Source: Paramacrobiotus metropolitanus (Eukaryota; Tardigrada; Eutardigrada; Parachela; Macrobiotidae). Taken from it: a stretch of 64,000 nucleotides of DNA. Positions 1-10,615 of this stretch are shown here, one piece after another. The notes below the pieces were generated by a model, which had not been told where the DNA came from, did not search any database, and saw only the letters and a list, made by a program, of their open reading frames with translations. Position 1 is the first letter of the stretch. The number at the start of each line of letters is the position of its first letter. The stretch covers positions 1,674,001 through 1,738,000 of the forward strand of contig NW_026570233.1 in NCBI RefSeq assembly GCF_019649055.1, written 5' to 3'. The translations under genes were made by a program, and so were the position numbers.

Positions 1-360
1 GGTTTCGGAGTCCCGTTGTAATGTGCAGCATGCAGCCCATTGCAAAGTCGGAGTAGCCCGTGGCTCCGTAGCATAACTAAGGTGGTGCACTTTCCGGAGA
101 TCCGCAAAAGTATGAAGAATAAGCATTAGACGTAAACAGCAAAAACAGAGAAAGTGGATCGCTCGTATAATCGTATTGGATTATGTCACAGTGCCCATAT
201 TTTGCGGTTAATTACAAAGTAGAAAGAAATATGAAGTTACCGGTAATACAGGCAGTTATACAGCTACTTCGACTTACCCTGGACTCTCTTCGAGCAAAAT
301 ATTAATGCAAATACAGCGCGAGCAGATGATAGGATAGATTGGAAACTTGGGTCCGACTTA
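1..360. other. gene-less left edge
   Basis: No coding exon, repeat or RNA gene is recognisable here. The only open frames are short and are shadows of the foldback element that follows. Confidence 0.5.
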
Positions 361-1022
361 TGGGATTTGGCCCGGTACATAGCATCAAATTCGTGTACAT
401 CCAGGGGACCTTTCGCTGTGGCGCGCTCCCAAACACTTTTCAGCATTGTTTTATGGTATTTTGTAGCCAGAAGAATTGTATACCTAGGTGAGAAAATCGT
501 TTGCGCGCGCAACATCCAGTTGCTGAGTTATGAGGGTAACAAAATTTCAAAAAGTTTAAATGCATTCAAGTGTACCAAAAATCTCATTATGGACCGATCC
601 CTTTCAAATTTTGCGCGTAAATGCACATAACCATGAAGATCGTTTTGACACGGATCCAGACTTCCACGATTTTTTGGAAATTTTAAAATGAATTTTAAAA
701 TTTGAAAAACATGCTAGAACAGTGGATCCGTGTCAAAACGATCTTCATGGTAATGTGCATTCACGAGCAAAATTTGAAAGGGATCGGTCCATAATGAGAC
801 TTTTGATGCACTTGAATGCATTTAAACTTTTTGGAATTTTGTTACCCTCATAACTCAGCAACCGGATGTTGCGCGCGAAAACGAATTTCACGCCTATGTA
901 CACCAATCATTTGGCTACACAATGTCAAAAAGCAACCCAAAAAAGTATTTGAAAGTGCGCGAAAGCGAATATTCCAGTCAATGTACACGATTTTGGCGCT
1001 ATGTACCGGGCCAAATCCCTTA
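361..1022. repeat. 660-bp foldback (inverted-repeat) element
   Basis: The left arm (about 361-650) and right arm (about 725-1022) are reverse complements of each other with scattered mismatches. The outer end reads GGGATTTGGCCCGGTACATA on the left and its complement closes the right side. The best-conserved inner part surrounds GGATCCGTGTCAAAACGATC. Only about 70 bases of AT-rich sequence separate the arms. No transposase is encoded, so it looks like a non-autonomous foldback or large MITE. Open frames inside it are by-products of the repeat. The target-site duplication is not clear; TA is possible. Confidence 0.8.
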
Positions 1023-1496
1023 TGTACTTTTGCACTTCTACAATAGGTGACATTGTGAATACAGAGTCTAACTGGCTAACAAATTCCATTTATGATAGAT
1101 TTATATGCTTGAGAATTGCTTACATCAATTTGAGCGAGTACACGTTTCAAAAACTTTCCTCACTTATGCGCATTTCCATATTTCTTTCCGAAAATAATCA
1201 TTTTCTGTGTTAGTTGCCATTTTTGGGATTCAAATGGCGAGACACAGTGACAAATGGAAAAGGGTTTCTGAAATTTTGTCTTATCAACGGTTTCGATTTT
1301 ATCGACAAAAATTAAGGCCCTCAGGGGCGCACATTCACCGTGCAGCATACTCTAGCGACAACAAGATAAAAATGCAGGTACACAGATGCCGTTATATATC
1401 TTTATCAGCACAAGCCAGTCACATTGCGAATTTTGGTAATAAAAACAAGACTGATTATAATAGAAAAATTTCTTTCAAGTTGTCCGTTATATCCAT
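1023..1496. other. intergenic, nothing recognised
   Basis: Short open frames occur on both strands but none has family features, splice signals or a plausible partner exon. Confidence 0.4.
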
Positions 1497-2046
1497 GGCT
1501 CCGAGAACGGACACGGCGTTGCCCCGTTGAATTTCGATTGATAGACGCTGCCGTAAAAATTCATTTTATCGAGGTTCACCAGTGTGCTGCTGCAGTCGCT
1601 TGCCGATTTCCTTCACTAGAGCGGATGCCGACTTTCCCCAAGGCCCGAGTGTTTCGAAGGCTAACGGCGCGAAAATGTATCTGCCGTCAAGGTACGCGTA
1701 TAAATTGGTGTTCCTGTCTTCGGCGTGCAGCAGCGGATCGTGCGGATACCGAAGTGGACTTGATATGCGACGGGGCGACAGTGTCGACGCAAGTGTCGTC
1801 CCACGCTAAGCACATGCCACGTTTCAGGCAAACGTCGTGCATCAGTCCGGGCGACGATCGGACGTGGGGGAAGTACCGCGGGGGTCTAGCTTCGCTGGGA
1901 TATCGAACGAAACCAGTGATCGGCACACAATGCTATTCCGTCCTCCATGGTGGGCGTGTCTGCCGGCGGAGAAGGAGCATGACAGTCCGTGGTGGCCGTA
2001 CACGTCAACTTGCTTGCGGCATTTGGCACATGAGTGTGTTTCACAG
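1497..2046 (-). pseudogene. decayed retroelement C-terminus (zinc knuckle plus restriction-like endonuclease), copy 1
   Basis: Read on the minus strand in pieces, this stretch shows the order seen in the neighbouring copy at 2270-2943. There is a CxxC-type knuckle followed by VDVYGHHGLSC and AGR, then LAWDDTCVDTVAPSHI (the acidic core of a PD-(D/E)XK nuclease), then FETLGPWGKSAS, and finally IEIQRGNAVSVLG. At least two frame changes and a stop separate these parts, so it is dead. The family call rests on remembered features of RLE-type non-LTR retroelements and is inferred. The reverse transcriptase is absent. It differs enough from copy 2 to be a separate subfamily or an older insertion. Confidence 0.6.
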
Positions 2047-2189
2047 ATAACTTACAACTTTTAAAGTATTTGCGTAATCCTGAATCTACATGTAAATACC
2101 AAATGCTAGTTGTATGTGTTTGTAGCAACAGCGATTTGTGATTCGAACTAGTAAGTATTAAATTAGATTTTATACGAAGTAATGTTACT

Positions 2190-2943
2190 TCATAATGTAT
2201 TATTATTATATTTATTATCAACTTGTACAGGCCAATGCCATTTACATTCAAACTTAAAAAACCCAATAATTAGAACAAGTGATATAACTCTTCTAACTCT
2301 CGAGAACATCCGACCGTCCCCAGGACGGAAGCCGCGTTCCCGCGCTGAGTTTCCACACTTATACGTTGCCACAAATACTGAACAGCGCGCGCTTCTCCTG
2401 TTTGTTCTTTGATACGCCGGCCGACTTCATTGATGAATTGGCGGGTACTTTCACCACAACTTCCCATAGTTTCGAGAGCCACCGGCTGGAAAAAGAACCG
2501 ATCAGTGAGTTCGAAATAGAGGTTTCGCTTCCGCACTTCCGCGTCTTCAGCAGCCGATCCCGCTGCCTCTGAACAGCCAGCTATATACGAAGTAGCGAAT
2601 GTGTCACAAACTGTCACATCCCATATCAGAGGGAGGCCATTTCTCCATGGGAAGAGTGATAAGCCGTCTGGCCGCTTCCCGTCCAATCTGCTCCGTCCGG
2701 GAGGCTCCAAGATTGTCGGCACCTTTGCTGATCCCTGGCTACGCTGAATCACGCTATTCAAACACACGTGCCGCCTGAACCTTCCCTGAATTTTGGAGCA
2801 CGATAATCCATGTAAACCGAAGGTATCAACCATTTCACCACACCGACATTTATGCTCTTTACAAATAGTAGCCCCATCCGCAAAGCAACAGCGATCCACA
2901 GACCGGCCTCGTCAAGCAGCGTACCAAGGCTTGCAACCGGCAA
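2190..2943 (-). pseudogene. 5'-truncated retroelement C-terminus (restriction-like endonuclease), copy 2
   Basis: The main minus-strand frame (2899-2270) contains CRCGEMVDTFGLHGLSC, a C-x-C-x8-H-x4-C knuckle. It is followed by an RH..LN motif, DGKRPDG and IWDVTVCDTFATSYI, the PD...D core expected for a restriction-like endonuclease, and it ends near QRGNAASVLGTVG. The preceding residues (LGTLLDEAGLWIAVALRMG) lie in another frame at 2943-2870, so there is a frameshift near 2870. The element is cut off upstream (no reverse transcriptase seen). On the far side it ends in an AATAATAAT-like tail (complement of 2190-2225), typical of non-LTR retroposons. Nonfunctional remnant. Confidence 0.7.
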
Positions 2944-3606
2944 CGCAATTAATATTTTTTAGTATTTAATTAACATTTTTAGTGACTGGCCTTTGGAAGC
3001 GTTTTTGGTCAGGAAATGAGTAATCAGATTCAAAGAGGAAATACAGGTCGGTACTTGAAACGGTTGACAGCGTATTAGAATTTTTGTATAAACGGTGTTC
3101 CGCAATGGCGCTATTTACTTAAAATGCTTCGAAAATTTAAAAGCATTATCCACAATAGAAGCCGCCTCTGTAGTACATACCGGTATAAGCCTCTCTCCAG
3201 GTACCTTGGAAAATTTAGAAGCCCAGGACTTTTAATTCAAAAAATACGATAATTTATAACTTTCATGGAACAAATCATTAATCTTTTTGCGAAACATTCT
3301 TTTAAAGGGTTGCACCGTCCCATCGCAACATATATGTCGGCTTTGATATACTTAATTGTCGGTTATTTCGCTCAGTTTATCAATAATTTTGGGCTGGAAT
3401 ACAATGACCTACAAGACATATGGTTACCCACGCAAATATTGTCATTTTTATTTACTTCGCTTAACACAAACACAAACTTTAAAATAAACAAAAATGGATC
3501 AGAATTTATTATCCATATAATAAACAAGAAAGCATTTTAAGGTTTTTTAACCAACACTATCCGTTTCCGTGTATTTTTTTGACAGATCAAGACAGATCAT
3601 TATAAA
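2944..3606. other. intergenic, nothing recognised
   Basis: AT-rich sequence. One 91-codon open frame (3265-3540, plus) lacks any recognisable family or splice context. Confidence 0.4.
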
Positions 3607-3781
3607 ATGCCGGTAAAAGATGAAGAAATTATGCATCGTGCAGCGAGCATAAAAATACGGGACTCGGCTAGTTTTTGAATATTGAGGAACTAACCAACGA
3701 CGACTGGGAAGCCGAAAACGAGCACTTACGGTATTTTATGGACATTGGTTATGAGAACATTGGAAGGAGAAGAAAAGTTTG
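3607..3781 (+). pseudogene. possible short gene relic
   Basis: An ATG at 3607 opens a frame beginning MPVKDEEIMHRA that stops after 23 codons. The next frame continues without a stop as LNIEELTNDDWEAENEH and ends at TGA near 3780. Together they look like one acidic coding stretch of about 58 residues broken by a one-base shift. No family is recognised. It could be a decayed gene or chance. Confidence 0.25.
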
Positions 3782-3937
3782 ATAAAATCTTAACTTTGTA
3801 AAATATTTGCAATTTATTTCATAGTGCGCTGTACCACAGGTGAATAAAATATGCATTCATCACTTGTATCCGTCTTTGATAATGAAATATGAGTTATTAT
3901 GATGATAGATGTTTTCTCACTAATAGTTTTATTAGTT

Positions 3938-3983
3938 ACCTGAAGATCACTGTCAAATTTACCTGAAGATCACTGTCAAATTT
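3938..3983. repeat. 23-bp direct repeat, two copies
   Basis: The unit ACCTGAAGATCACTGTCAAA plus TTT occurs twice head to tail without spacer. It is a simple recent tandem duplication. Confidence 0.9.
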
Positions 3984-4433
3984 TCTTCGATATGACAGTA
4001 TCACTTTCCAAGATTTTGCAGATTTTGCTGTATTCGTGCGTATCTCGTGTAAATCTCGTGGTTCGAACGCACGCCCAGATTGGACCTATCCACCACATTG
4101 CAGTACGAGTACATATGCACTATGCAGGAGCAAAATTAGAGGTATGGCACAACAGTAAGCAAGATGCTGTGGGAATACCGCCTTTAACCGGTTTTGAAAA
4201 ATTATGGAAATTGTACGGGAGCTGGTGATAGAGCATGAGCGTTTCTTAATCATGACGGCTATTTATGCATTTCGCTTATTTAAGTATTTTCGCGCAATAA
4301 CATAGTGTTTACTAAGTCGACCGTCTGCTGCAAAATATCCTTGATCGCTGCAGACATCAAGTCATTAAACTACTGCAACTGGAGCATATCGTAAGCAATT
4401 CAGTAGCAACATTTCTTTGTACGCAGAGAGGTA
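3984..4433. other. intergenic; diverged repeat shared with 7.4 kb
   Basis: The stretch around 4180-4275 (TTTTGAAAAATTATGG and TTCTTAATCATGACGGCT) reappears with mismatches at 7450-7545. No intact coding frame goes with it beyond a 78-codon frame ending GFEKLWKLYGSW. Confidence 0.45.
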
Positions 4434-5727
4434 CAGAGGGTGATTTCGCAATATGCTTCCACTTCATTCATAAATTTATTACACTCTCCGCCGCATAGAC
4501 TTTATTTTAATATTTGGTCTATCTGAAAGCCCTTCTTTTCTGCCATCAACTCCACACGATAACGCTAGGAACGAATTATTTTGTGGCTCAAGGTAATTGA
4601 AATTCTAGACAAAGATGGGTGCGCGACTGTTAACAAACCGCGAATCGACGTTGCATACTTGTGATACAAAATTCTTTTAAAAATCCCGTTCGTTGCAAAA
4701 TCCATGGATGCAAAGTTCCTTGAGTTGCTCGGCCACATGCCCTTCGGAATGTATCGGATGCCCCGAGAAGCTAGCCTCTGGCAGGTTTTTTCGGCAGTAT
4801 GTGCGGGAGCGGAGTCCCGATGCAGTACTACTTTCCTTTCTTCACCTGGAAAAAGACGGGGAAAGTCTTCTCACATTAATGGCTCGGACACGTTTTGAAT
4901 GTAGAGATCGGCGATTATTTTAGCAGGGGGAGAAATGAACCGGATCACTGTTGGGCCACGATAAAAAATTTTGGCGATATACGTAACACCTTGTGGTTTT
5001 TTAACTTTCCAAAATTTCATCCAATTTTCGGAATTTTCGGATCTTTTAAACTCGTAGCAGATCTTACTTCGCTAGCCCGTATAATAGAGACAGACTGATG
5101 CTGCATCGATTAAAATGATGTAGGGCAAATTTCGCTGGTTCAGAAATTTGACAAATCGGGGAACACGAGAAGCACGCTGTTCTGCCTGCTTATTTGGCAG
5201 TGCATGTACTTTGCCTTTTTTACGTACTTTCGCTTCAAGATTACGATGAATAATCTTCAGCATCGTGTACTGGGATGTCCTAAATTTCCTTGCCAACTGT
5301 CTCTGAGACGGTGGATTCGGTATTAAGAAAGCCCTCTAGACGTCGGCGATGAGGGACTTTGTGGGAACTTTGGGTGGGCACTGATTTCCTAGGCGTTTTA
5401 CAGGCGAACCATTCCCTTCGCTCTCGGGCCCCATATAGTTTCAAAAACCTATTCATCCTAGTAAGAGAAATATTGATCCCTTTGCTCATCAAACGCTCGG
5501 CGATTTTTCTGTGGCTTTTACAAATTGTTAATAACGCCAGCACACGGCACCTTGTTCTTCAATCGGTTTTTCATGACATGTTGATCGCTCGAACTCCACA
5601 AATCATTCTGAACAATTAAGCACACGTTGTCCCACAAGACTGTTTAGCAAACAAATAAAAAGAATAGAAAAGGAAATTCTGGGGAATTTTTTCCCGTGCT
5701 GGAAGCATATTGCGAAATCACCCTCTG
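4434..5727 (-). mobile_element. mariner-like DNA transposon, dead copy
   Basis: Terminal inverted repeats of about 28 bp (starting CAGAGGGTGATTTCGCAATA on the left, its complement on the right) bound a 1294-bp element. Both ends abut a TA dinucleotide (4432-4433 and 5728-5729), the target duplication expected for Tc1/mariner transposons. The inside carries a broken minus-strand transposase (see 4690-5543). Length, ends and target site agree with a full-length but inactivated mariner-type element. Confidence 0.9.
4690..5543 (-). pseudogene. mariner-like transposase, disrupted
   Basis: The minus strand shows an N-terminal helix-turn-helix region (HRKIAERLMSKGINISLTRM, then an ARKFRTSQYTMLKI stretch). 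It continues to LPYIILIDAASVCL, where related transposases carry the first catalytic Asp (a MDDESY-like motif). A later frame gives LHRDSAPAHTA and IRYIPKGMWPSNS, the second catalytic Asp region and the WPSNSPD-type third motif. The segments lie in at least three frames with internal stops, and the first catalytic motif has mutated. It lies between perfect-looking terminal repeats, so the body decayed after insertion. The mariner family call is firm; activity is excluded. Confidence 0.85.
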
Positions 5728-6399
5728 TACACAGACCAATACCTACAACAATTATTAGTAGCCCCATATTTTTATACAACAGATCAGTACTGAGTAGCCA
5801 CATATCTTATGATGGGGTCGACTGTGCACACTTATCCGTCGGCTTATAATTAATGGTCAGATAAAGCCGCAATGTTTGTGTTTTCTTCTTCCTGATAGGT
5901 TACCCGAGCAGTAAGCAAACCGCGCAATAACGCTTATTTCTCCTTCTGGCAACCGTCATAGTTGCTATTTATAATAAAATACGTCGATCTGTCGTCGCTG
6001 CATATCGGTAAGCTTTACGGATAATAAGGAGCTGTTTGTGTCTAATATTTTCGCATCCACGACGACCCTTTTCCAGCATTTTAGTACAATTAAGTTTTGA
6101 AAAAATATGTGCGTAATCAAGACGGAAATGGAAGAAGTCGAGGGTTTATTGCAGGCAATATTGCCTGCAATGAGTCGAATGTGTGCAATCTCTAGGGTAG
6201 GAGGATATCCATCAAATTATAATTCCAGTGTCATTACCAGTGCCAGCATGTTATTATATACGCAGCTGTCTAACGCTCATGATTAGTGAATATATTCCTG
6301 CCTATGTATTCCAGTCTTCTTTTTGTCTGTGTTTTATGTAAGTGTTTAATCACTTCCATGGAGTGAACTCCGTTTTCCAAAACTTGTTTAATGTGGACT

Positions 6400-6502
6400 A
6401 AAAGCTGTGTTTTTTTTACTTTTGACTATGTAATTACTGTCTGAAGCCTCGAGGGGGCTAGCGCTCCGTGCAAGGACAATAAACCTCCATTATTATTACT
6501 TT
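6400..6502 (+). mobile_element. probable 3' tail of a non-LTR retroposon
   Basis: The end GGACAATAAACCTCCATTATTATTAC combines a polyadenylation-like AATAAA with an ATT trimer tail, the style of a non-LTR retroposon 3' end. No coding part is attached, so it would be a heavily truncated copy. Weak call. Confidence 0.35.
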
Positions 6503-6608
6503 GGTTTTGGTAAGAGTTCGAAAGAGACTGAATAATTTTGATGGCGGGCAGTATATAGTAATTTACAGTTATTATAATTATGGTGCGAGCAGTTTACTGA
6601 GCTTACCC

Positions 6609-6685
6609 AAAGCTTCACTTTAATTGCATAGCTTTCACTTTAATTGCATAGCTTTGCAGTGGCATAGCTTTCACTTTAATTACAG
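6609..6685. repeat. short imperfect tandem repeat
   Basis: The unit TTCACTTTAATTGCATAGC occurs three times in a row with a variant insertion (TGCAGTGGCATAGC) before the last copy. Confidence 0.85.
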
Positions 6686-7601
6686 ATCTGAACGCCAATT
6701 ATGGATCATAGGATAATCGGCTTATACGTTAACATCTTAGAGCACGCCACACAAATAAACTAGGGATGCTTGTTAACTGTGCATCAATCCACGAGCGCAA
6801 GCTCCAGTTTTTCCAGTACTACTTGATAAGGTATTGAATTTGTAGAATTAAAAAAAGTGTACAGTACTACTTCGAAGAGTTTTAATAGTAGCTATATGAG
6901 TCATACAGTGCTTTTTTAAATTATCTTAACCACGAAAAATATAAAATATTCAAACAAACTAATATGTTTCGTTCCATTAACTAATTTTTTTAGAATTCTT
7001 TGGGGCCTTGAGTCGAATCCAGTCCGACCAGATCTTTAAAAGATGAAGAAAACTTTGTGCAGCGCGCACCGTGAATGGGTCGATTAGGACAGCTGTCAAG
7101 AAGCAAGCCATTTAAGTCCCGGCATGTTTGCAATCATGATGCAACCACCATTGCGGAATGCATTAACTGTGAACCGGAAGTCGAGGACAGACACGAACTT
7201 TCTTTACAAACCTGTTAGTCGTCTCGCTCTTATTGATAATTATTTTTTCGAAGGTTATCGATGATAAGTATTCTTCATGATTCAGTGACTGCAAAATTTT
7301 GGTATGTTGTTATCATCACTAAATCTGACAGATCATGTGCGTACTCATAGATCTGTCAATACTTCTTACGTTGTTGTAGGGTTAAGCGCGTGGAGAGGAA
7401 GAGCGTAACATGGAGACGGTTTTATCGCGAGCAGCTTGCTGCATTTATCGGATTTGAAAAATTATGGCACATACGTACCTATATGTGACAGGTATTACTT
7501 GAACATATTAGCTTTTCTTGATCACGACGGCTGTTTACGCATTATGCTGCATGCATATGAGGATTTCATAAAGAAACAATCGTTTCATTTTGTACGAACA
7601 G

Positions 7602-7690
7602 ATAATTAATTATCATTCTTAATTAATTATCATTCTTAATTAATTATCATTAATTATTATTGCTTTGACCTTAATTATCATTCTTACTGA
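7602..7690. repeat. AATTATCATTCTTAATT tandem repeat
   Basis: About four imperfect copies of an AATTATCATTCTT unit. This is low-complexity AT-rich sequence with no sign of function. Confidence 0.85.
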
Positions 7691-8220
7691 TGCTTTATGC
7701 GACACACCAACACATAGCAGCTGCGATGATGTAGCAGCAGCTAGATGTAAGGTGCCAATAGCTATCGGCAGTGCGGAGTAAACAATCATCCCTTCACTGT
7801 GAACGGCGCAAACAAGGTGGCATTTTTCATGCTTTTAGTTTTACTGATAAGTTATCGCTGCGGCAAGGAAACCGAAAAGAGTAATTATGCTGCTTTATCA
7901 TTCTGAAAATCGCCATATTCACAGTGGAATTCATTGTACGGAATACGTACTAGTATTTCCGCATGCCTGACGACCAATTTTATCCAGCAGTAGTAATAAT
8001 AATACACTAGCACAGCGCGCGGCGCTTACGCGCCGCGCTGCAGTGCAAAGGCGGTTCTTGTCGGCTGGGCTGTTTTTGCTAAACGAATCGAAGTGAAACA
8101 GTTCTATATGCTAAGTACGTCTTATTGAAAAGGGAATACAGTTACTGTAGCTAGAAACAGGTTAAACCGAAATTCTTCTGTTACAAATCGATTAAAAGCG
8201 TGGACAAAAAATGCGTAACC

Positions 8221-8620
8221 TTCGGTGACCAAAGGCTCAATAGGGCGGGCACCGCACGCGTGGCTTTCGGTGACCAAAGGCTCGAAAAGGCGGGTACCGC
8301 ACGCGTGGCCTTCGGTGACCAATGGCTCAAAAAGCCGGGTAGCGCACGCGTGGCCTTCGGTGACCAAAGGCTCAAAAAGCCGGGTACCGCACGCGTGGCC
8401 TTCGGTGACCAAAGGCTCAAAAAGGCGGGTACCGCACGCGTGGCCCTCGGTGACCAAAGGCTCAAAAAGGCGGGTACCGCACGCGTGCCCTTCGGTGACG
8501 AAAGGCTTCAAAGGGCGGGTACCGCACGCCTGCCCTTCGGTGGCCAAAGACTTCAAAGGGCGGGTACCGCACGCGTGCCCTTCGGTGGCCACAGGCTTAA
8601 AGGGTGGGTGCCGCAAAGTT
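8221..8620. repeat. 45-bp minisatellite, nine copies
   Basis: The unit begins TTCGGTGACCAAAGGCTCAA and continues through GGCGGGTACCGCACGCGT. Copies start about every 45 bases from 8221 to 8581. Because 45 is divisible by three, frames stay open on both strands and give artificial 15-residue protein repeats (for example FGDQRLKKAGTARVA). The array is far more GC-rich than its surroundings. Flanks lack splice sites or a start in good context, so I treat it as noncoding. A repeat-protein exon cannot be fully excluded. Confidence 0.85.
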
Positions 8621-8821
8621 TGTTAATGTAATTAAAGTTATCAGGTTTGTTAAAGCATTAAGGTCTTGAAGCTTAGTAAGGAATAAAGCTAAATGTGAGA
8701 TTCGGTTTATCAGGCGAATGTTCTGCAGGTAAAGGCGCTAAATTTCGGAAGCTGAGTTAAAATAAAGGCGTAACAGCACTGGTTTAAGGGGCTGCAAAAG
8801 CTTAAAAGTCGCTAGGCGGGT

Positions 8822-8925
8822 TCCGGCCAATCAGAAACGTAAGGCTGGTTCTGGCTTCTGGCCAATCAGAACGTTTTGGAGGCGGGAGCGTTCCGGAATC
8901 AGACCTCTGCTTTATTATATAGGAT
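8822..8925 (+). promoter_or_regulatory. possible promoter: two CCAAT boxes and a TATA-like motif
   Basis: GGCCAATCAGAA is present twice, about 35 bases apart (near 8825 and 8860), and is followed by TTTATTATATAGG near 8911. The spacing would suit a promoter, but no gene with a convincing start follows within 1 kb. The repeat of the CCAAT block could equally be a small tandem duplication. Confidence 0.3.
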
Positions 8926-9824
8926 GTAGTTATACTGTATAAGTATTCATGGCAGGTGACAGCAGTGAAAGACCGCAGAAAGCCGTAAAAGACCAACTGA
9001 CAGCCGGACCGGACGTGGGCAGGTACGTGTCCTCAATCGTGCATTCACCGATCACCGGAGTGGCACAGATCGGCTAGCATAGCTCCGGCAGATGGTCACT
9101 ACGAGTACGATAGACGGCGATTATAAATAACGATTATGGCGAGCACATCGGAGGAAATTTATCGGACAACGCCCGCGGCGGCAAAAGTCCGGCCACGAAG
9201 ACGGTGTAATACCCTAAAGGATGGATAACTGAATGGGTTCAATTTGTCTATTTAACATTCATCAGAACCAGTATGACATCCTGCTGTCAACAGTTTTGAT
9301 ACATTAAACAGTCGCAAGTGCGCGGTGGTCTGTTAAAAAAAGTGCTAAATTAGCCAGTGCCCATTGAGGTCCCAAATGGAGCTACTCCGGACTTCAGACT
9401 CTCAAATCACGGCATCATGACATCCGAAAGTAGTCATTAACTGTCATTGATGTCATCAGTACTGTATTGCATTTGGGTGCAACGTTTGTAGAGTTCAGTT
9501 CTTTTACTTGCGCGTGATGTGTGTACCGTTTACTATATACAGTATTTACAGAGCACGCAATGCAATCAGCACCAACTTTAATCAGCCAGTGCCCATGGCT
9601 GATACTTTTTAATGTTTATTCCTAAAAATATCGCAGATCCTGTAGGATTAAGCAACGTTAATCAAAAGGTCGCGGAGATAGAAATGAGTCAACAAAGTTC
9701 ATTTCGTTGTAACATGCCATTATTGCTTCAAGAACGGCAAAGCTGACGTAGGTAGCGCGACAAAAACGGGACCGTGTATGTACCTTTCCGTGTGCCGTAG
9801 CATCCAAGATGCCACATAGAAAAC

Positions 9825-9832
9825 TTATAAAG
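9825..9832 (+). promoter_or_regulatory. TATA box candidate
   Basis: TTATAAAG about 230 bases upstream of the ATG at 10058. The distance implies a long leader or a leader intron. Confidence 0.35.
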
Positions 9833-10057
9833 CCTCGCTTTTATCACAACAGCGACATTTGTTGCCGGCAGAAGGGATTCCAATATCACACTTTCTCATT
9901 CCGTTTTAGCGACTGAGTTTCAGTTATCTGGCACTTCACTATTCTTTGACCAAATTATCTCCTTCGTTCTGACCTTTACGACTTTGCAGCCATAATAACT
10001 ACATATTTTCTGACTTTTTGCTCGTGAGCCTTAAATTTCAGCCGATCCAGCGCAGAG

Positions 10058-10615
10058 ATGAGGAAACATATTCTATGTTTGGTTGCTGTGGGAGCGATGC
10101 AGCTGATCCTTTGCCAAACCAGTAAAACGGAAGATTTTCCTAAATTTCGTGCAACAGAAACGCCAGCGATCCAGCCGCAGGACGACAAACCACAAGGACT
10201 ACCAGTCTATTGTAAAATGCAGATCGAGATCCCTAAGCACCAGTGGACGTCGTTTGAAATCGCAACCTTTGTCGTCAGTCTCCTGGTGTTGGCGGCAGAA
10301 GTTTACCTTATCTACAAGGCGAATTGTCCCCCCTGTGGCTCCGGAGCAGGCGACACGGAAGCACTGGTGAGACAGTTAGTCGCTGATATGAATGACCTGC
10401 GTTTTGACCTTCGGAATGGAAATTGGGAGCAACGCGCAGATCAAGTAATTCCACGGGGACAACAAAGCATCCGATACGATAACAGAAAAGTGAGTAAAAC
10501 ATGTAAAAGCAACGGCGTTAAAACTTACTTTCATGCTAACAGAAAAGCTAGTGGAAAAGATTCGAAACGGTATCGCCACCGCCACAGGCCAGACACCTTC
10601 AAACGAGTTTTTTAG
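10058..10615 (+). CDS. single-pass membrane protein, family unknown
   Basis: The ATG frame gives 185 residues. It begins with a clear signal peptide (KHILCLVAVGAMQLILC). A 25-residue hydrophobic segment follows near residues 68-92 (FEIATFVVSLLVLAAEVYLIY), then CPPCG and an acidic, possibly helical stretch (DTEALVRQLVADMNDLRFDL). The end is very basic (KRYRHRHRP). This predicts a type I membrane protein with a short cytoplasmic tail. A good donor (AAA|GTGAGT at about 10488) lies inside the open frame. If used, with the acceptor near 10727, translation would stop at once, giving a protein about 40 residues shorter. I do not recognise the family. Confidence 0.6.
   Translation: MRKHILCLVAVGAMQLILCQTSKTEDFPKFRATETPAIQPQDDKPQGLPVYCKMQIEIPKHQWTSFEIATFVVSLLVLAAEVYLIYKANCPPCGSGAGDTEALVRQLVADMNDLRFDLRNGNWEQRADQVIPRGQQSIRYDNRKVSKTCKSNGVKTYFHANRKASGKDSKRYRHRHRPDTFKRVF

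Larger units (their letters stand above)
5728..8220. other. gene-less stretch with repeats
   Basis: No exon is supported in these 2.5 kb. It holds a probable retroposon 3' tail (6400-6502), a short tandem repeat (6609-6685), an AATTATCATTCTT-type tandem array (7602-7690) and a diverged copy of sequence from 4.2 kb (7450-7545). Confidence 0.5.
8621..10057. other. upstream region of the 10.06-kb gene
   Basis: Contains a CCAAT/TATA-like cluster (8822-8925) and a 30-codon ATG frame (9136-9228) that I do not call a gene. A TATA motif lies at 9825-9832. No exon of a recognised family was found. Confidence 0.4.

Noticed and set aside
1424-2050. 208-codon plus-strand open frame
   Set aside because: It is the antisense of the decayed retroelement C-terminus; the minus strand carries the recognisable motifs.
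4021-4080. GTTCGAAC-containing stretch as a tRNA gene
   Set aside because: No cloverleaf arms can be drawn around the T-loop-like motif.
8122-8616. 164-codon minus and 143-codon plus repeat proteins
   Set aside because: Open frames are forced by a 45-bp (3 x 15) unit; no splice or start context.
9136-9228. 30-codon ATG frame downstream of CCAAT/TATA-like motifs
   Set aside because: Too short and of no recognisable family; promoter motifs are 200 bases away and ambiguous.
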